Shown one piece after another: positions 24,401 through 34,596 of a stretch of 64,000 nt of DNA. Where the stretch lies: positions 265,501 through 329,500 of the forward strand of contig NC_092465.1 of NCBI RefSeq assembly GCF_047495875.1, in the 5' to 3' direction. The notes under the pieces are model-generated. The model saw only the letters and a program-made list of their open reading frames with translations. It was not told the DNA's origin and did no database searches. Position numbers and translations under genes: made by a program. How positions within the stretch are numbered: position 1 is the stretch's first letter; every line of letters begins with the position of its first letter. The DNA is from Pithys albifrons albifrons. Taxonomy: Eukaryota; Chordata; Aves; Passeriformes; Thamnophilidae.

Positions 24401-24833
24401 AAACTCCATTTACGCAGGTTTAAGATGGCAGTGACTCATGCCAAAAGAGACCCACAGTATCATGATGCCCCTTCATTCATGAAAGAGCTAATTTCTAAAG
24501 GTGCAGCAGCTACAAACACAAGCAAATAAAAACAGAAAATACAGAACTATCAGTTCACAGTTTACTGTCATTGGCCTGATTATTAAATTCTTGCATTTTA
24601 GATTTTTTTTGTCTGAGTTTTGGGACTTTCTTAGTAAAAACACATTTGAAATTAATTTATACTTTACAAAAAGAAAAAAAAATTACCTGGTATCCAGATT
24701 CTAATCTCCATGAAGATTCTCTTGTACTATATGCACCAGCTAAACTGCTTTCAGTCAGTGTTCTAGATCCTAGAGAAGCGCTGGAAGCCTGAACAGATAT
24801 CCTGCGAGGAATTCTTGAGGGTTTTGACTCCAT
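6383..24833 (-). CDS. MARCHF7: MARCHF7 (axotrophin) RING-CH E3 ubiquitin ligase, whole spliced coding region
   Basis: The gene encodes a membrane-associated RING-CH family E3 ligase that moves ubiquitin from an E2 enzyme to substrates. Nine coding exons (24833-24687, 17676-17505, 15931-15764, 14220-13104, 13009-12840, 11620-11511, 10152-10039, 8268-8220, 6408-6383) join with matching phases to 2073 nt, or 690 aa plus stop. The human protein is about 704 aa. Residues 1-530 are Ser/Arg-rich and probably disordered. The RING-CH C4HC3 ligands are all present: C549, C552, C567, C569, H577, C580, C601 and C604. A hydrophobic stretch ([13 protein letters not shown]) follows at about 650. The start ATG at 24833 has a strong context (A at -3, G at +4) and begins [11 protein letters not shown], as in human. 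No internal stop or frameshift was found. Identification rests on remembered family sequence and is very secure. A candidate extra exon is listed separately. Confidence 0.96.
8220..8268 (-). CDS. MARCHF7: MARCHF7 exon 9, microexon-sized (49 bp)
   Basis: The acceptor is GTTTCTAG|TTTATT and the donor ATTGAAA|GTAGGT. The exon encodes [16 protein letters not shown] plus one base. This matches the human segment at the same place with only a Leu-to-Ile change near the end. Confidence 0.93.
10039..10152 (-). CDS. MARCHF7: MARCHF7 exon 8, hydrophobic segment
   Basis: The acceptor is CTCCTTTAAG|GCGGAC and the donor GTCAGA|GTAAGT. The exon has 114 bp, exactly 38 codons in phase 0. It encodes [20 protein letters not shown] followed by a polar stretch ending STRVR. 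The hydrophobic run is conserved in the family. MARCHF7 is usually described as cytosolic or nuclear, so it is more likely a buried helix than a transmembrane span. Confidence 0.96.
11511..11620 (-). CDS. MARCHF7: MARCHF7 exon 7, end of the RING-CH domain
   Basis: The acceptor is CTCCACCAG|GTTC and the donor GAACAA|GTTAGT; length is 110 bp. It supplies the last cysteine pair (CELC) and the conserved tail [16 protein letters not shown]. The exon is too split by flanking stops to stand out as a long open frame. It was found by matching phase and the expected residues. Confidence 0.95.
12840..13009 (-). CDS. MARCHF7: MARCHF7 exon 6, first part of the RING-CH domain
   Basis: The acceptor is CTATTCAG|CCTGC and the donor AATTCAG|GTAAAG; length is 170 bp. 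It encodes the acidic stretch [12 protein letters not shown] and six of the eight zinc ligands: CRIC, CKC, then YVHQEC. The Trp after the sixth ligand (KKWL) is the hallmark of RING-CH rather than ordinary RING or PHD fingers. Confidence 0.97.
13104..14220 (-). CDS. MARCHF7: MARCHF7 exon 5, large Ser/Arg-rich exon
   Basis: This is the largest coding exon (1117 bp), running from TTCTGCAACAG|ATCTTC to AAAGAGAG|GTAAAT. It carries most of the low-complexity N-terminal region. Conserved blocks include [43 protein letters not shown] and [12 protein letters not shown], and the exon ends [11 protein letters not shown] just before the RING-CH domain. It is open throughout in one frame. A CR1 fragment lies only about 85 bp upstream of its acceptor. 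Confidence 0.97.
14305..14409 (+). mobile_element. CR1 retroposon, short 3' end
   Basis: The plus strand has a CR1-like GACTAGATGGACTATAAAGG, then CCCTTCTGATGC and a terminal ATTCTATGATTCTTA. It lies antisense to MARCHF7, about 85 bp from the exon 5 acceptor. Confidence 0.75.
15536..15697 (+). mobile_element. CR1 retroposon, 3' end fragment
   Basis: The plus strand has the CR1 3' pattern: CCCAGAGAAGTTGTGGTTGC, CCCATCCCTGGAAGTG, then CCCTTCCAAACC and GATTCTATG. It is 5' truncated and sits just upstream of exon 4 in MARCHF7. Confidence 0.88.
15764..15931 (-). CDS. MARCHF7: MARCHF7 exon 4
   Basis: The acceptor is CTTCCTAG|ATTCC and the donor CAACAT|GTATGT. The exon is 168 bp, with phases 1 in and 1 out. 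It encodes [14 protein letters not shown] and then [11 protein letters not shown], both recognisable in human MARCHF7. The split Tyr codon (T|AT) completed by the next exon confirms the donor choice over nearby GT dinucleotides. Confidence 0.94.
17505..17676 (-). CDS. MARCHF7: MARCHF7 exon 3 (reference numbering without the cassette)
   Basis: The acceptor is TTATTTCAG|TCTACA and the donor TTTTCAG|GTGAGAG. The exon is 172 bp, entering in phase 0 and leaving one base of a codon. It encodes the Ser-rich segment with the conserved core [10 protein letters not shown], which is typical of MARCHF7 and resembles a short basic nuclear-type motif. Confidence 0.95.
19744..19902 (-). CDS. MARCHF7: Candidate in-frame cassette exon of MARCHF7 (53 aa)
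   Basis: The minus strand reads TTGTTCTTCAG, then 159 bp, then GTGAGAAC, so both splice sites are good. Only one of the three frames is open. It is exactly phase 0 at both ends, which matches the phase 0 junction between the exons ending at 24687 and starting at 17676. The insert would add 53 residues after residue 49. They are acidic/Ser/Pro/Arg-rich ([17 protein letters not shown], then [13 protein letters not shown]), in keeping with the disordered N-terminus. The exon is more GC-rich than the surrounding intron. I do not recall this segment in human MARCHF7, so it may be avian-specific, alternatively spliced, or lost in mammals. Transcript evidence is lacking here. Confidence 0.7.
24262..24338 (-). 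repeat. 5S rRNA-derived fragment (pseudogene or 5S-headed SINE remnant)
   Basis: Read on the minus strand, the fragment contains TTAGTACTTGGATGGGA preceded by GAGCAGGGTC and followed by a CTGG..TACC..GCTGT pattern. These are the 3' two-thirds of 5S rRNA, including most of the internal control region. The 5' third is missing and a short deletion joins GATCT directly to GAGCAGGG, so it cannot be a functional 5S gene. It could be a dispersed 5S pseudogene or the head of an old 5S-derived SINE (SINE3/AmnSINE type). The flank does not clearly show a SINE tail. Confidence 0.72.
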
Positions 24834-24843
24834 TCTTTGTATC
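24687..24843 (-). CDS. MARCHF7: MARCHF7 exon 2, start codon exon
   Basis: The acceptor TTGTACAG|GATAC is at 24845-24844, followed by 10 nt of 5' UTR and then ATG at 24833-24831. The exon codes 49 residues, starting [15 protein letters not shown] and ending LESGYQ, and stops at CAG|GTAATT (last base 24687) in phase 0. The opening residues are nearly identical to the human protein. Confidence 0.95.
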
Positions 24844-27800
24844 CTGTACAAGGACACACTGATTATTTTTCCTCCTACAAGCAGGGACCTCATGCAAAAC
24901 AGGCACAAGTAATTCTGAGTGTAACATAAATATGATTCACACATACCAATTACTTACACAGTGCTGATGACTGTGCATCAGTAAACTGGGGAAACGAGTT
25001 CTCACTCTAGTTTTTGTAACTTCTTCTTTGCACCTCCTCCCATTCCACATCAGAAAATAGAAATGCAGCCCCTTTTGCTACACTTATTTTATTACTCTTG
25101 CGATTATAAATGTAAGTGGTACTCCCTTAAGAGCCCCACAGCTCTTGTACTAACACAAAATGAGTCAGGTACTTACATTTCTTAACTTCATATATTACAT
25201 TTTTGCTAATGAACTGTAACCCAACGCTTGTAGAAATTATAGTCAGACTTATTCTTCAGGGTCAAAATTACACAACTTCACCCCTCTGTGAAAGAACATA
25301 TCTGCAATTTCCCTGCCTTTAACTTCTTCAAAGACCACTCCACAACAGTCAACATATGTAAAGGAGTACATGCTATCTCACAGGTGTATAATGTACCTCT
25401 GACTTACTGAATGTTTATTTTAACTCCAGAGAGCTACCTAACTGCCCTGCTAATATTCAGATTTTTTGTTCTGAGGATGCTACCCAACAGAATCAGACCA
25501 CAGAAGGTAGTTCTTAAATAAAAAATTTAAGAGAACTGCAGTATCCTCAGTGGTGCAGTATGTGAAAAGTAGCATGATAACCATCAATTCAAATAGATGG
25601 CCAAGGATTCCCTTGGTACAAGGTGACTTGCAGAAGTGGTGCAATTCTGGCCTAATCTTCTGAGAAGAGGAGCAAGCTTTATTGACTGAAAGAAAAGAAT
25701 CAGAACAAAAACTATCCATCAGTAAAGCAATTTTTTTTCCATAATTCAGCCATGCTTATCAGTATCACTGTCTGCAAAAAGCAGCTGCATCAATCCTGAC
25801 ATACTGCATGTCTGCCTGCAGTTCCAAGTTGAGTTCACCTCCCCGGGGCTGCTGACCTTCACTAAAGTCACGCTGCATGACACACTCTACCTGGTAAAAG
25901 CCACTTCGGACACGACTCCAGTGCCCAAACAGAGGATCTTTTTAACCACTGTTCTTGTGCATGTTCAGTTGCCAGCTTTACAACAGTCCTCAAGGCCCAA
26001 ATGCCTAACCCTGCGAGCAGGACTTTTAAAATATAAAGAACACCAGCTGACTGTTTACCTTTGTGTACCGGGTAGTATCACAGAGAAGCACACCAGCTTC
26101 TAGACCATGCTTGCAACATTAGCAACCCACTCACATTTGCCAGAGACATCATCAGGTAAAAAAGATCTGGTCAGGAATCTGAAATTCTCACTTGTCTGAC
26201 TTTGCATTAGTAACCTGAAATAAGGAATTCATTAAATTTCCCAGATCACATTTAAATCCCTAGGTAAATATTGAGCAATTTATACAATTCTGAAGTTGTA
26301 AGCACAGCTCTATCAATAAGAATGTTCTAAGTAGTGCTCCAAAGTTCAGAGAAACACTGTTAATCACGGAAGTTTAAAAGAAATTAAGGACAAATCTAAT
26401 AATCTAAGCTATACGACCTCAAGTGAATCACTAGTGCAATAAAATGTACCAGTCATATTTCTTCCTAAACTGTAAAGATAGTTAAGCTTCACAGTAATCT
26501 GCCTTAACTTGCACTGCAAGTCTAGTACTTGTACGAAGCTGTACTGAGTCTGAAAAAGTAACTATCAAAAGTTGCAAACTCTGAAACTAAAATAATGTCA
26601 GAGTAATACAGACTAGTGTGGATGCTGGATAGGACAGCTGTACGTCTCGAGATCTGACACTCAAAGTACTGTTTGTCTATGCTTTACCCTGATATAAAAC
26701 GTAAGGAACAGACAGAATAAAATGCATCCACTTCTGCACTATTAAGTACTTGACAGAGTGCCAGCAGTATCTTCTTTATTATGGATCATTCTGCTTCTGA
26801 ATCACTTTGTTTCAGATAGGTGTGGAACCAGACAAATTAAGTAATATAGATAAAAGTCAGACACACAGAGAAAACAGGTTCAAGAAGAAGGGACAGAAGC
26901 TCCTACTGGTAGAAATTAACGTCCAGATGCACCAGGGGAACAGACAGAAGTGTAACCACAGTTTCAAGACTAAATTAGAAATCATCTAATACTAATAGAA
27001 TTGCCATCCACAGAACAGACAAAACATAAGCCTTCAGAGTGAAAGGACTGAAAAGGACAGGGTGGAAGACTGGACACCAGAGCAAACTACCTTCAGAAGC
27101 TGAAATGGAGTCCAAAATTAGCAAATTGCTTCTACAGACACACATAAAAAGGCACAAGACTAATTTTCTCCTTCAGTAGCAACCCCTAGAGCACAATGTT
27201 ATCCATCAGCCTAATCCTGTAAATTAGCACAGGCTGTGATTTCAACCTGAGTGGGTCAGGATGATATTACCTATACAATATTATTCTTTCCCAAATAAGG
27301 AAACCTTGCAGAATCTGTACACACACCAAACAGAAGTGTTAAAACAAGATCAAAGCAGCACATAGAAAATGCAAAATTTATTATGTCAGTTTATGCATAC
27401 ACATTATGATTAATTTCTTGAATGCAACTGTGTATTTTTTCTGCAGTCCTTATCTCAGCCAGCAAATGAGAAGAATCTTGCTATAAAGATCAACTGGAGT
27501 CATGTAAGAACAGGCATTTGACAAGAGAAACCCTGCCTGGTTTGATGCAAAGGTGAAAAGATGCTAAGTAAAAGGCCTTATGGTCTAGGCAAAGAACTTC
27601 TGCTCAAGGAAACTGGATTTTACCTTTGCCTTTCAACAAAGATTCAGTGAAAAGCAATTACCAAGAGCTTTCCAGTTTCTGGGTATCCATCATAAAATTT
27701 ACTTGCAATGCAACTAGCAAAAAATCATAGAACAGTTTGGGTTGAAAGAGATCTTTAAAGGCCATCTAGTCCAACACCCCTGCAATGAATAGGGACATCT

Positions 27801-29890
27801 TCAACCAGATCAGGTTGCTGAAAGCCCTGTCCAACCTGACTTTGAATATTTCCAGAGATGGAGCATCCACCACCTCTCTGGGCAACCAGCACCAGTGCTT
27901 CAACATCATAAAAAATGTCCTCCTTAAACTTAGTTTAAAACCACGACTCCTCATCCTGTCACAACAAGCTCCACTAAATGTCTCTCCCCACCATTTCTGC
28001 ATGTGCCATTTAAATACAGGAAGGCTGCAATAAGGTTTCCCCAGACACTTCTCAGTTCAGCCTTTCCTGTGCTCCCTGGCTGGACAGAGCTACAGCTGAA
28101 GGCAAGGGAGCCAGCACACGAGTTTTACTAGCCAGATTAAACTAGATCTGGGCATCTCAGCTCTGGTGACCAACACCACAAAGAGGCCTCTTGGGGTGGG
28201 TGTTTTTTCAGAGCTCTCTAAAAAGCATTTTAAGCACTGTACCTTGAAAGCCTGAGAAGCAACCCTCCTCAGAGCTGGCTTCCATACACACAAAGCACAC
28301 ACGAGGCTTACGCTCAGGATGGGAACACCGGGAGGTGCTCACAAATACCGTGAGCATGCTAAGCTATCAGAGAGCACAGGACAGAGCCAGACAATGCTCT
28401 CACAATAAAAACCCACACTAGCACTTGTGTACAAGTACAGAATTCCTCTTGCAGACAATATTTCACAATGAGAATGGTACCGTTTTACAGGACCAACATC
28501 TTAAGGGTTTCCTGAATGAGCACAAAGACACTGAAATTAAAAACTCAACCCTTTTGTTTACATACACAGGAATTCAACAAACCTCAAGTGGCAATTAACA
28601 CGCTGTTCTATAATGACGAAGTAGTCACCTCAATTTACATAGAAGGTAGTGAGACAAAAAAAACTTAACTCTCTGAGGAAATACTAATAATATAAGAATA
28701 GAAATTGTGCTGTAGCCTGAGCTGATTAAAAAGCCTGCTGTTGCCAAAAAGCAAAGGAACACCTTACTCAAATATCACACCTGCCATTTGTCCTTCATTG
28801 AGAAGCCTCAACACACTACCCTAGCAAAACATACTTCTAGCCTGACCATTACTTTGACTGTACTCACTCTGTATCCAACAATAGAGAAATGAGAAAGGAT
28901 ACGGCAGGATGCAAAGCACTCTTCTCACCAAAGCAACACATTTAACCAGTTTATGCCATGTTACACTACTTAGCAATCAAAAGCTCGTTGTAAAATCCGA
29001 AAACAACTTTCGGGGCTTCTGGAATAAGGGATAGATGCAATGCCTCTCAAGACTCAGTCAGAAACCAAGTTCTGAAACTTTAAGTCATACCTGGGAATCA
29101 GGTGATCAACTTGTAACAGGAGGTGGAGAAGAACAGCCTATTTTCAGTACACAGCTCAAATGTCTTGCCCTTCTTGATGTCATCCCTCTAACGACGTTAT
29201 AAAACATCAACTAGACCTAACACAGCCAGAAAATTAAGAGATAAAAGGGTAGTCTGAGCTTCACCACCAGCTCCTAAAATCAAGTCTTCTAGCTTGGAAC
29301 AATGCAGTGACACATCCACCTAGGACTCAAACTCTCATCTACATGGTTTAGCAGTTTACCACAAAACTACTCCTAAGACCTCCCGAGCTCACGTGTTTTC
29401 CTCAGTGTTTCCTCACAATCACGCTTTTACGACAAACACGACGAAGTTTGCGGGTCTTTCAGTCTATGCAATTCTTCATTCGGGCTGTTTTCTCAACTTC
29501 AAAGCAGGAAAGCTGCCAAGTAACTCAGCAGCCCCTCAGGAGTCCCACGAGCAGCAGGAGCACTTACAAATGCCGGCAGCAGTGCAGGCCGCAGCGGCGG
29601 GGCCGGGCCGCTCCCGCAGCGCCGCGAAGGCCCCGCACCGGCCCCGCCAGGAGCGGGAGCGGCTCGGGGGGCACAGGGTGTCTGCTCCACGGGCTGGCTG
29701 CAAGAGCGGCCGCGAAGCCGAGATACGCTCGAGGCCGAGGGCGAAGGCGACCGGAAGGGTGGTGAGGCGACGCGCAAAACGGTACAAAATGGTTCCCCGG
29801 CCGTGGGCGTGGCCGCCGGGCTGGGCCGGGCCGGGCCCGCAGCAGGCGCCAGCCGGGCCGCAGCGGACGCCGGGGGCCGACCGAACTCAC
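24844..29890 (-). other. MARCHF7: MARCHF7 intron 1
   Basis: This is AT-rich intronic sequence between the non-coding exon 1 donor and the ATG exon acceptor. One CR1 3' end (27722-28052) is recognised. No further exon with good splice sites and a conserved frame was seen. Confidence 0.55.
27722..28052 (-). mobile_element. CR1 retroposon, 3' end fragment
   Basis: The minus strand reads as a CR1 3' end: CTGAGAAGTGTCTGGGGAAA, then the conserved region around GGTTGCCCAGAGAGGTGGTG, ending GTTCTATGATTTTT. It is 5' truncated, as is usual for CR1. It lies in MARCHF7 intron 1. Confidence 0.92.
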
Positions 29891-30090
29891 CTGCCGGGCC
29901 GGGCCGGGCCGGGGCCGGGGTCGGGGTCGGGGTCGGGGCCGAGGCGGCTCCGCGCAGGCCGCACCGGGCCCGCCGAACAATGGCGGCCGCGCGAACCCGC
30001 CCGCTTGCCAGGCACGGCCACGGCCGCGCCCACGCCGCTCTCGCGAGAGCCGTGCGAGCGCAGCCGCACCCGCGCGAGAGGCGCGGCAGG
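29570..30090 (-). promoter_or_regulatory. MARCHF7: MARCHF7 CpG-island promoter
   Basis: This is a CpG-dense, GC-rich block with no TATA box, typical of a housekeeping promoter. It contains a 14-bp perfect palindrome GCTCTCGCGAGAGC at 30037-30050, whose core TCTCGCGAGA is the element known to bind BANP (and reported for ZBTB33). It also has a YY1-type AACAATGGCGGC at 29976-29987. The exon 1 donor is at 29891. It is bounded on the upstream side by a CpG-rich minisatellite that starts at about 30095. Confidence 0.75.
29891..30000 (-). other. MARCHF7: MARCHF7 non-coding exon 1 (5' UTR), start approximate
   Basis: On the minus strand a perfect donor, CAG|GTGAGT, ends at 29891 inside a CpG island, about 5 kb upstream of the ATG exon, whose own acceptor is at 24845-24844. 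A non-coding first exon ending here is the simplest way to supply the 5' UTR. The transcription start cannot be read from sequence. It probably lies between the donor and the palindromic promoter motif at 30037-30050, so the upstream limit given is a guess. Confidence 0.6.
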
Positions 30091-30094
30091 GGCG

Positions 30095-30640
30095 GGGCCG
30101 GGAGCGCGCACGGGGCACCGGGCACTGAGCCGGGAGCGCGCACGGGGCACAGGGCACTGAGCCGGGAGCGCGCACGGGGCACCGGGCACTGAGCCGGGAG
30201 CGCGCACAGGGGACGGAGCCGGGAGCGCGCACGGGGCACCGGGCACTGAGCCGGGAGCGCGCACAGGGGACGGAGCCGGGAGCGCGCACGGGGCACCGGG
30301 CACTGAGCCGGGAGCGCGCACGGGGCACCGGGCACTGAGCCGGGAGCGCGCACGGGGCACCGGGCACTGAGCCGGGAGCGCGCACAGGGGACGGAGCCGG
30401 GAGCGCGCACGGGGCACCGGGCACTGAGCCGGGAGCGCGCACAGGGGACGGAGCCGGGAGCGCGCACGGGGCACCGGGCACTGAGCCGGGAGCGCGCACG
30501 GGGCACCGGGCACTGAGCCGGGAGCGCGCACGGGGCACCGGGCACTGAGCCGGGAGCGCGCACAGGGGGCGGAGCCGGGAGCGCGCACAGGGCACCGGGC
30601 ACTGAGCCGGGAGCGCGCACGGGGCACAGGGCGCGGCGCC
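30095..30640 (+). repeat. CpG-rich minisatellite of 32-bp and 25-bp units with higher-order structure
   Basis: There are about 18 units beginning GGGAGCGCGCAC. Thirteen are long (32 bp, with GGGGCACCGGGCACTGAGCC) and five are short (25 bp, with AGGGGACGGAGCC). Units 3-8 and 9-14 share the order long-short-long-short-long-long, so a 178-bp block is itself duplicated. The array directly abuts the MARCHF7 promoter on its upstream side. Confidence 0.93.
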
Positions 30641-30899
30641 GGGCCGGGCGGAGCCTCCCTGTCGGAGCGCGGCTCCCGCGGATCGGTGCCGGGATGGGAG
30701 GCCGCGCGTGTTGAGGACAGGGCTCGGTTTTCTGCGGGAAGCAGCATCGCCGGAGGCGTTGAAATCGACTTCCAAGTTCAGCCTTAAAACTGCAGCACAG
30801 GCCTGGAGTTTTCTCCCCGTGCCACACACCCCTGAATCCCGTGCTGTGAACAAACCCGCTGTCTCTCGTGCGGCGGCACCGCAGCCTGGGCTTGGGCTC

Positions 30900-31520
30900 C
30901 CTGAGGGACAAGGGATGGGCATGTTGGGAATGGCGGGATGGGGTTGTGAGGGACAAAGAACGGGCATGTTGGGAATGGCGGGATGGGGTTGTGAGGGACA
31001 AGGAATGGGCATGTTGGGAATGGCGGGATGGGGTTGTGAGGGACAAGGGATGGGCATGTTGGGAATGGCGGGATGGGGTTGTGAGGGACAAAGAACGGGC
31101 ATGTTGGGAATGGCGGGATGGGGTTGTGAGGGACAAGGGATGGGCATGTTGGGAATGGCGGGATGGGGTTGTGAGGGACAAGGGATGGGCATGTTGGGAA
31201 TGGCGGGATGGGGTTGTGAGGGACAAGGGATGGGCATGTTGGGAATGGCGGGATGGGGTTGTGAGGGACAAAGAACGGGCATGTTGGGAATGGCGGGATG
31301 GGGTTGTGAGGGACAAGGGATGGGCATGTTGGGAATGGCGGGATGGGGTTGTGAGGGACAAGGGATGGGCATGTTGGGAATGGCGGGATGGGGTTGTGAG
31401 GGACAAAGAACGGGCATGTTGGGAATGGCGGGATGGGGTTGTGAGGGACAAGGGATGGGCATGTTGGGAATGGCGGGATGGGGTTGTGAGGGACAAGGGA
31501 TGGGCATGTTGGGAATGGCG
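30900..31520 (+). repeat. G-rich 45-bp minisatellite
   Basis: There are 14 tandem 45-bp units (GTTGTGAGGGACAAGGGATG, then GGCATGTTGGGAATGGCGGG). They fall in two main variants, differing at GGGATG versus AGAACG, in the order G R G G R G G G R G G R G G. Because 45 is a multiple of three, long open frames run through it on both strands, but they have no other gene-like support. Confidence 0.94.
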
Positions 31521-31610
31521 GGATGGGGATGGGGGACACGGCGGGATGGGGATGGGGGACACGGCGGGATGGGGATGGGGGACACGGCGGGATGGGGATG
31601 GGGGACACGG
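31520..31610 (+). repeat. 23-bp G-rich repeat adjoining the 45-bp array
   Basis: Four copies of GGGATGGGGATGGGGGACAC plus GGC end the G-rich region. They appear to grow out of the last 45-bp unit. Confidence 0.9.
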
Positions 31611-34407
31611 CCCCTCCACTGCACGGCAACAGAAATACAGTTCATTTTAATCATATTGAGGCTTCAGTTTTGTCCTCTTGAAAGCAACAGACATTGGCAG
31701 ACAGTTTTACTTGAGGAAGATCTTGCATGCCACAGAAAATTAGGAGATAATTTTGGCAAATTCTGAGAATGCCAAGCCTTGGTGTAATCACAGTTTAGAT
31801 CCACACCCACTACGGAATGCAGTCGAGGCCTTGCTATGTGTTTTCTAACCCAGGCTCTGCAGAAGGCAGGTTGTGTTATTACTGAGGATCTAGACTTGTG
31901 TCCCTGCAGTTACGAATCTCAGTATTTTACTGACCCAGCATCCATCTGTCATCAGTCTCTGGCAGGGCTTTCCCGAATCCCAGTATCCCAGTGAGTACCC
32001 TGGGATCGGATTGTTGCAAGCCAGATAAAGGGCTGTGCAACAGTAGCAGACTGGCTATTCTTTGAGGAAGGAAAAAAAGGATAAAAACCCAACCAAACAA
32101 AAAAGAAAACACGACCAGCTACCCTGGCACAAAGGTTACAACACATACAAATTCAGTGTGTGCATGGCTAATAGCTCTGACAGATCTGGGACACGTGTCA
32201 GACCAGCCAAGCTGGTTAGAAACTAGCCAGGTGGCATCTAAATTATGGGACAGTCCCATTACTATGTTTATCAATATCCTTGATTCTGTTTCCATTCTTG
32301 CTTTTAAATATGTTTTTCCATATGTTTGGCTTGTGTCACATTTTGTTCAGTGACTGTCTCCCAAAGAGAAATGATGGGCAAAGTACTGTTTAATTGGAGA
32401 CAGGACAAAGGGCTGAGAAGAAGAGCTGTAAACAGAGAGAGGAGCAATTGAATAAAAACTGATGGGAGAGAAAGGCTGCTGGATTTTTGCTGCTGGGCAT
32501 GTGGCCTTCCACCATCATGACAAAAACAATGCTTGTTGGACTTGAGAAAATCTTGTGTCTTGCACCCAGAAGCAGGCTGTTGCCCCAGCCAATACCCTTT
32601 ATTTGGCATATCTGTCTCCAGGGCAAGAGGACAGCTGGGAATGCATTCATGAGTCATTCCAGCAGTAGCAGCTGCTCTTTCCCCTGCTTAGCAAACAAGA
32701 GCTCTTATAGAAGAGTTAGATCTACATTAAATTCATGCCTTAGAGGAGTCATTCTGTGTTCTAGTCATACACAAATCAAGTGCTATGCACGGATCTAGTG
32801 AAATGCCTGTGTGAGTGTAGAGAACAGAACACGTGGCCTTCCCTGCAGCCTGGACAGGTCACAGCCACCATAAGCAAAGGCATTGTGCTTTGCTTTTTTA
32901 AGAGCAAGTTAGAAGGTAAGTGGGGAAAGCTCTATCCAATAAAAAACTTCAGAACTCTTCAGTTCAGTCTCACTGTCATCAGAAGAGGATTTACTGGCAG
33001 TGCTAAGAAGGGTGTTACACCATTCATTACATTAGAGCCCTGTTCAATGCAATGCACGATTTGTATTACTTAAGGGCTGATGCAATACCCTTTTATAAAA
33101 AAAGTATGAGCCATTTGTTGGCTTACAGGGAAAAAACAAATAACACTATCATCTGAGCTCATGGGCTTGTGGGTTTTTTCAATCTGCAGAATGGATCAAA
33201 GATCTACCCTGACATATTGCAGCAATGTATAAGTAAACTAGTTTAATTACAGATATACAAAATTGGGAAAAAATAAGACATAATGATCAATACCAATACA
33301 TTGCACAACAACTTCTCTACATTCTGAATAATTGCCAAAATGGTATCATTTAATGAGCCTGAAATACAGTTTGGGTTTTGCCTCAAGGGAAATGTCTAAT
33401 GTTGGGCTTTAGGGGCTGAAGTCACAAATCCTGTGTGCTCACAAATGGCAAAGCAGTAGGTTTAGAGTACATCTGCTTTATCATGCTCTTGAACCATATC
33501 AAGGATTTGGAAACAGGCACATTGAAGTCAGATAATTATTAAGAGAGTTACCATCCCTAACAGCCCATTCTTACATCCCTTCATAAAAGCTGTTTTTCCA
33601 CAAATGAATGAACTTATTATAGAGTTTGTCCTTAACTCGGGGTAGTCCAAAATGCTAAGATTATCTGAAATTGGTATTGTCTAGTTGTATAGTTTTTATC
33701 TACCTATGTTAGTCATTCTACAGTAAAATTCACTTCTAATAACCATCTGAAAACAGACACTTTCCAGTGAGTTTTTGTTAAATTTCTGACCAAACTGTAG
33801 AAGTCTTATTAGAGAGCACAGTTATTTTTTTAGCACAGTTTAGATTACATCATATTCATTTGTTTTGAAGGACTTCAGGCAATATCCTAAGGATTTTAAC
33901 CCTTTTCTTACAGTGAGAAGGGTCCCCAATCAAGAAAATGTTTTTTGATGTGGCATGTCACCATGTGGATAGTCCCAAATATTACAGTAACCATTCATGT
34001 TTCTGAAGCTGGTCAAAGGCAGGAAACCTCCATGGATAGCAGACAGAGTGTCCTAGAAAAAGGAAAATGCATCCTTGAGACAAAAATCAGTCTATTCAAC
34101 ATTTACTATGAAAGAGCTTTTGGATTACAGTGCCTGCCCTGTTCATGTAGGTTGGACTGCAGAAAAGGAAAAGGTTAAAGAACTTGCACACAGTCAAAAC
34201 TAAGGCAAGATCAAGTTATCCATTTAATGTGTGTTTTTTTCCTGCATTGAGGTGTTCCTTTTGGTTATATGTGGTTTTGTTCTTTTTACCATATCAGCTG
34301 TGAAATAGTCCCCGTAGTTAACTCTACACTGATTCCAAGGGCTGTCTTTAGTTTAACCCTGGCCTTTCCTTCTCTCTGTTTTCCTTTACCAGCAGGCTGT
34401 TGTGTGG

Positions 34408-34596
34408 GACACTGACCAGGCTCCCCAGGGCGGTGGGCACGGCCCCAAGGCTGCCAGAGCTCCAGGAGGGTCTGGACAACACTCTCAGGGATGGGGGGGG
34501 ATTGTTGGGGTGTCTGTGCAGGGCCAGGGCTTGGACTGGAAGACGCTGCGGGTCCCTCCCAGCCCAGGCAGTCTGTGAATCTGTGCCCCACAGGGA
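34408..34596 (+). mobile_element. CR1 retroposon, 3' end fragment
   Basis: The plus strand carries CR1 3' sequence: CAGGCTCCCCAGGGCGGTGG, GCCCCAAGGCTGCCAGAGCT, GATTGTTGGGGTGTCTGTGC, ending near GTGAATCTGTG. It lies in the interval between the two CpG-island promoters. Confidence 0.92.

Larger units (their letters stand above)
17677..24686 (-). other. MARCHF7: MARCHF7 intron 2 (about 7 kb, hosts the candidate cassette exon)
   Basis: This is the longest coding-region intron. It contains the 159-bp candidate exon at 19744-19902 and a 5S rRNA-like fragment at 24262-24338. The rest is AT-rich with short A-rich runs (for example 21953-22000), and I see no other gene or repeat family in it. Confidence 0.6.

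Noticed and set aside
29499..31654. Long minus-strand open frames (about 700 codons) across the two minisatellites
   Set aside because: Both arrays lack stops in these frames simply because of their base content and a 45-bp period divisible by three. The peptides are pure repeats with no domain, and the frames overlap each other and the MARCHF7 promoter.
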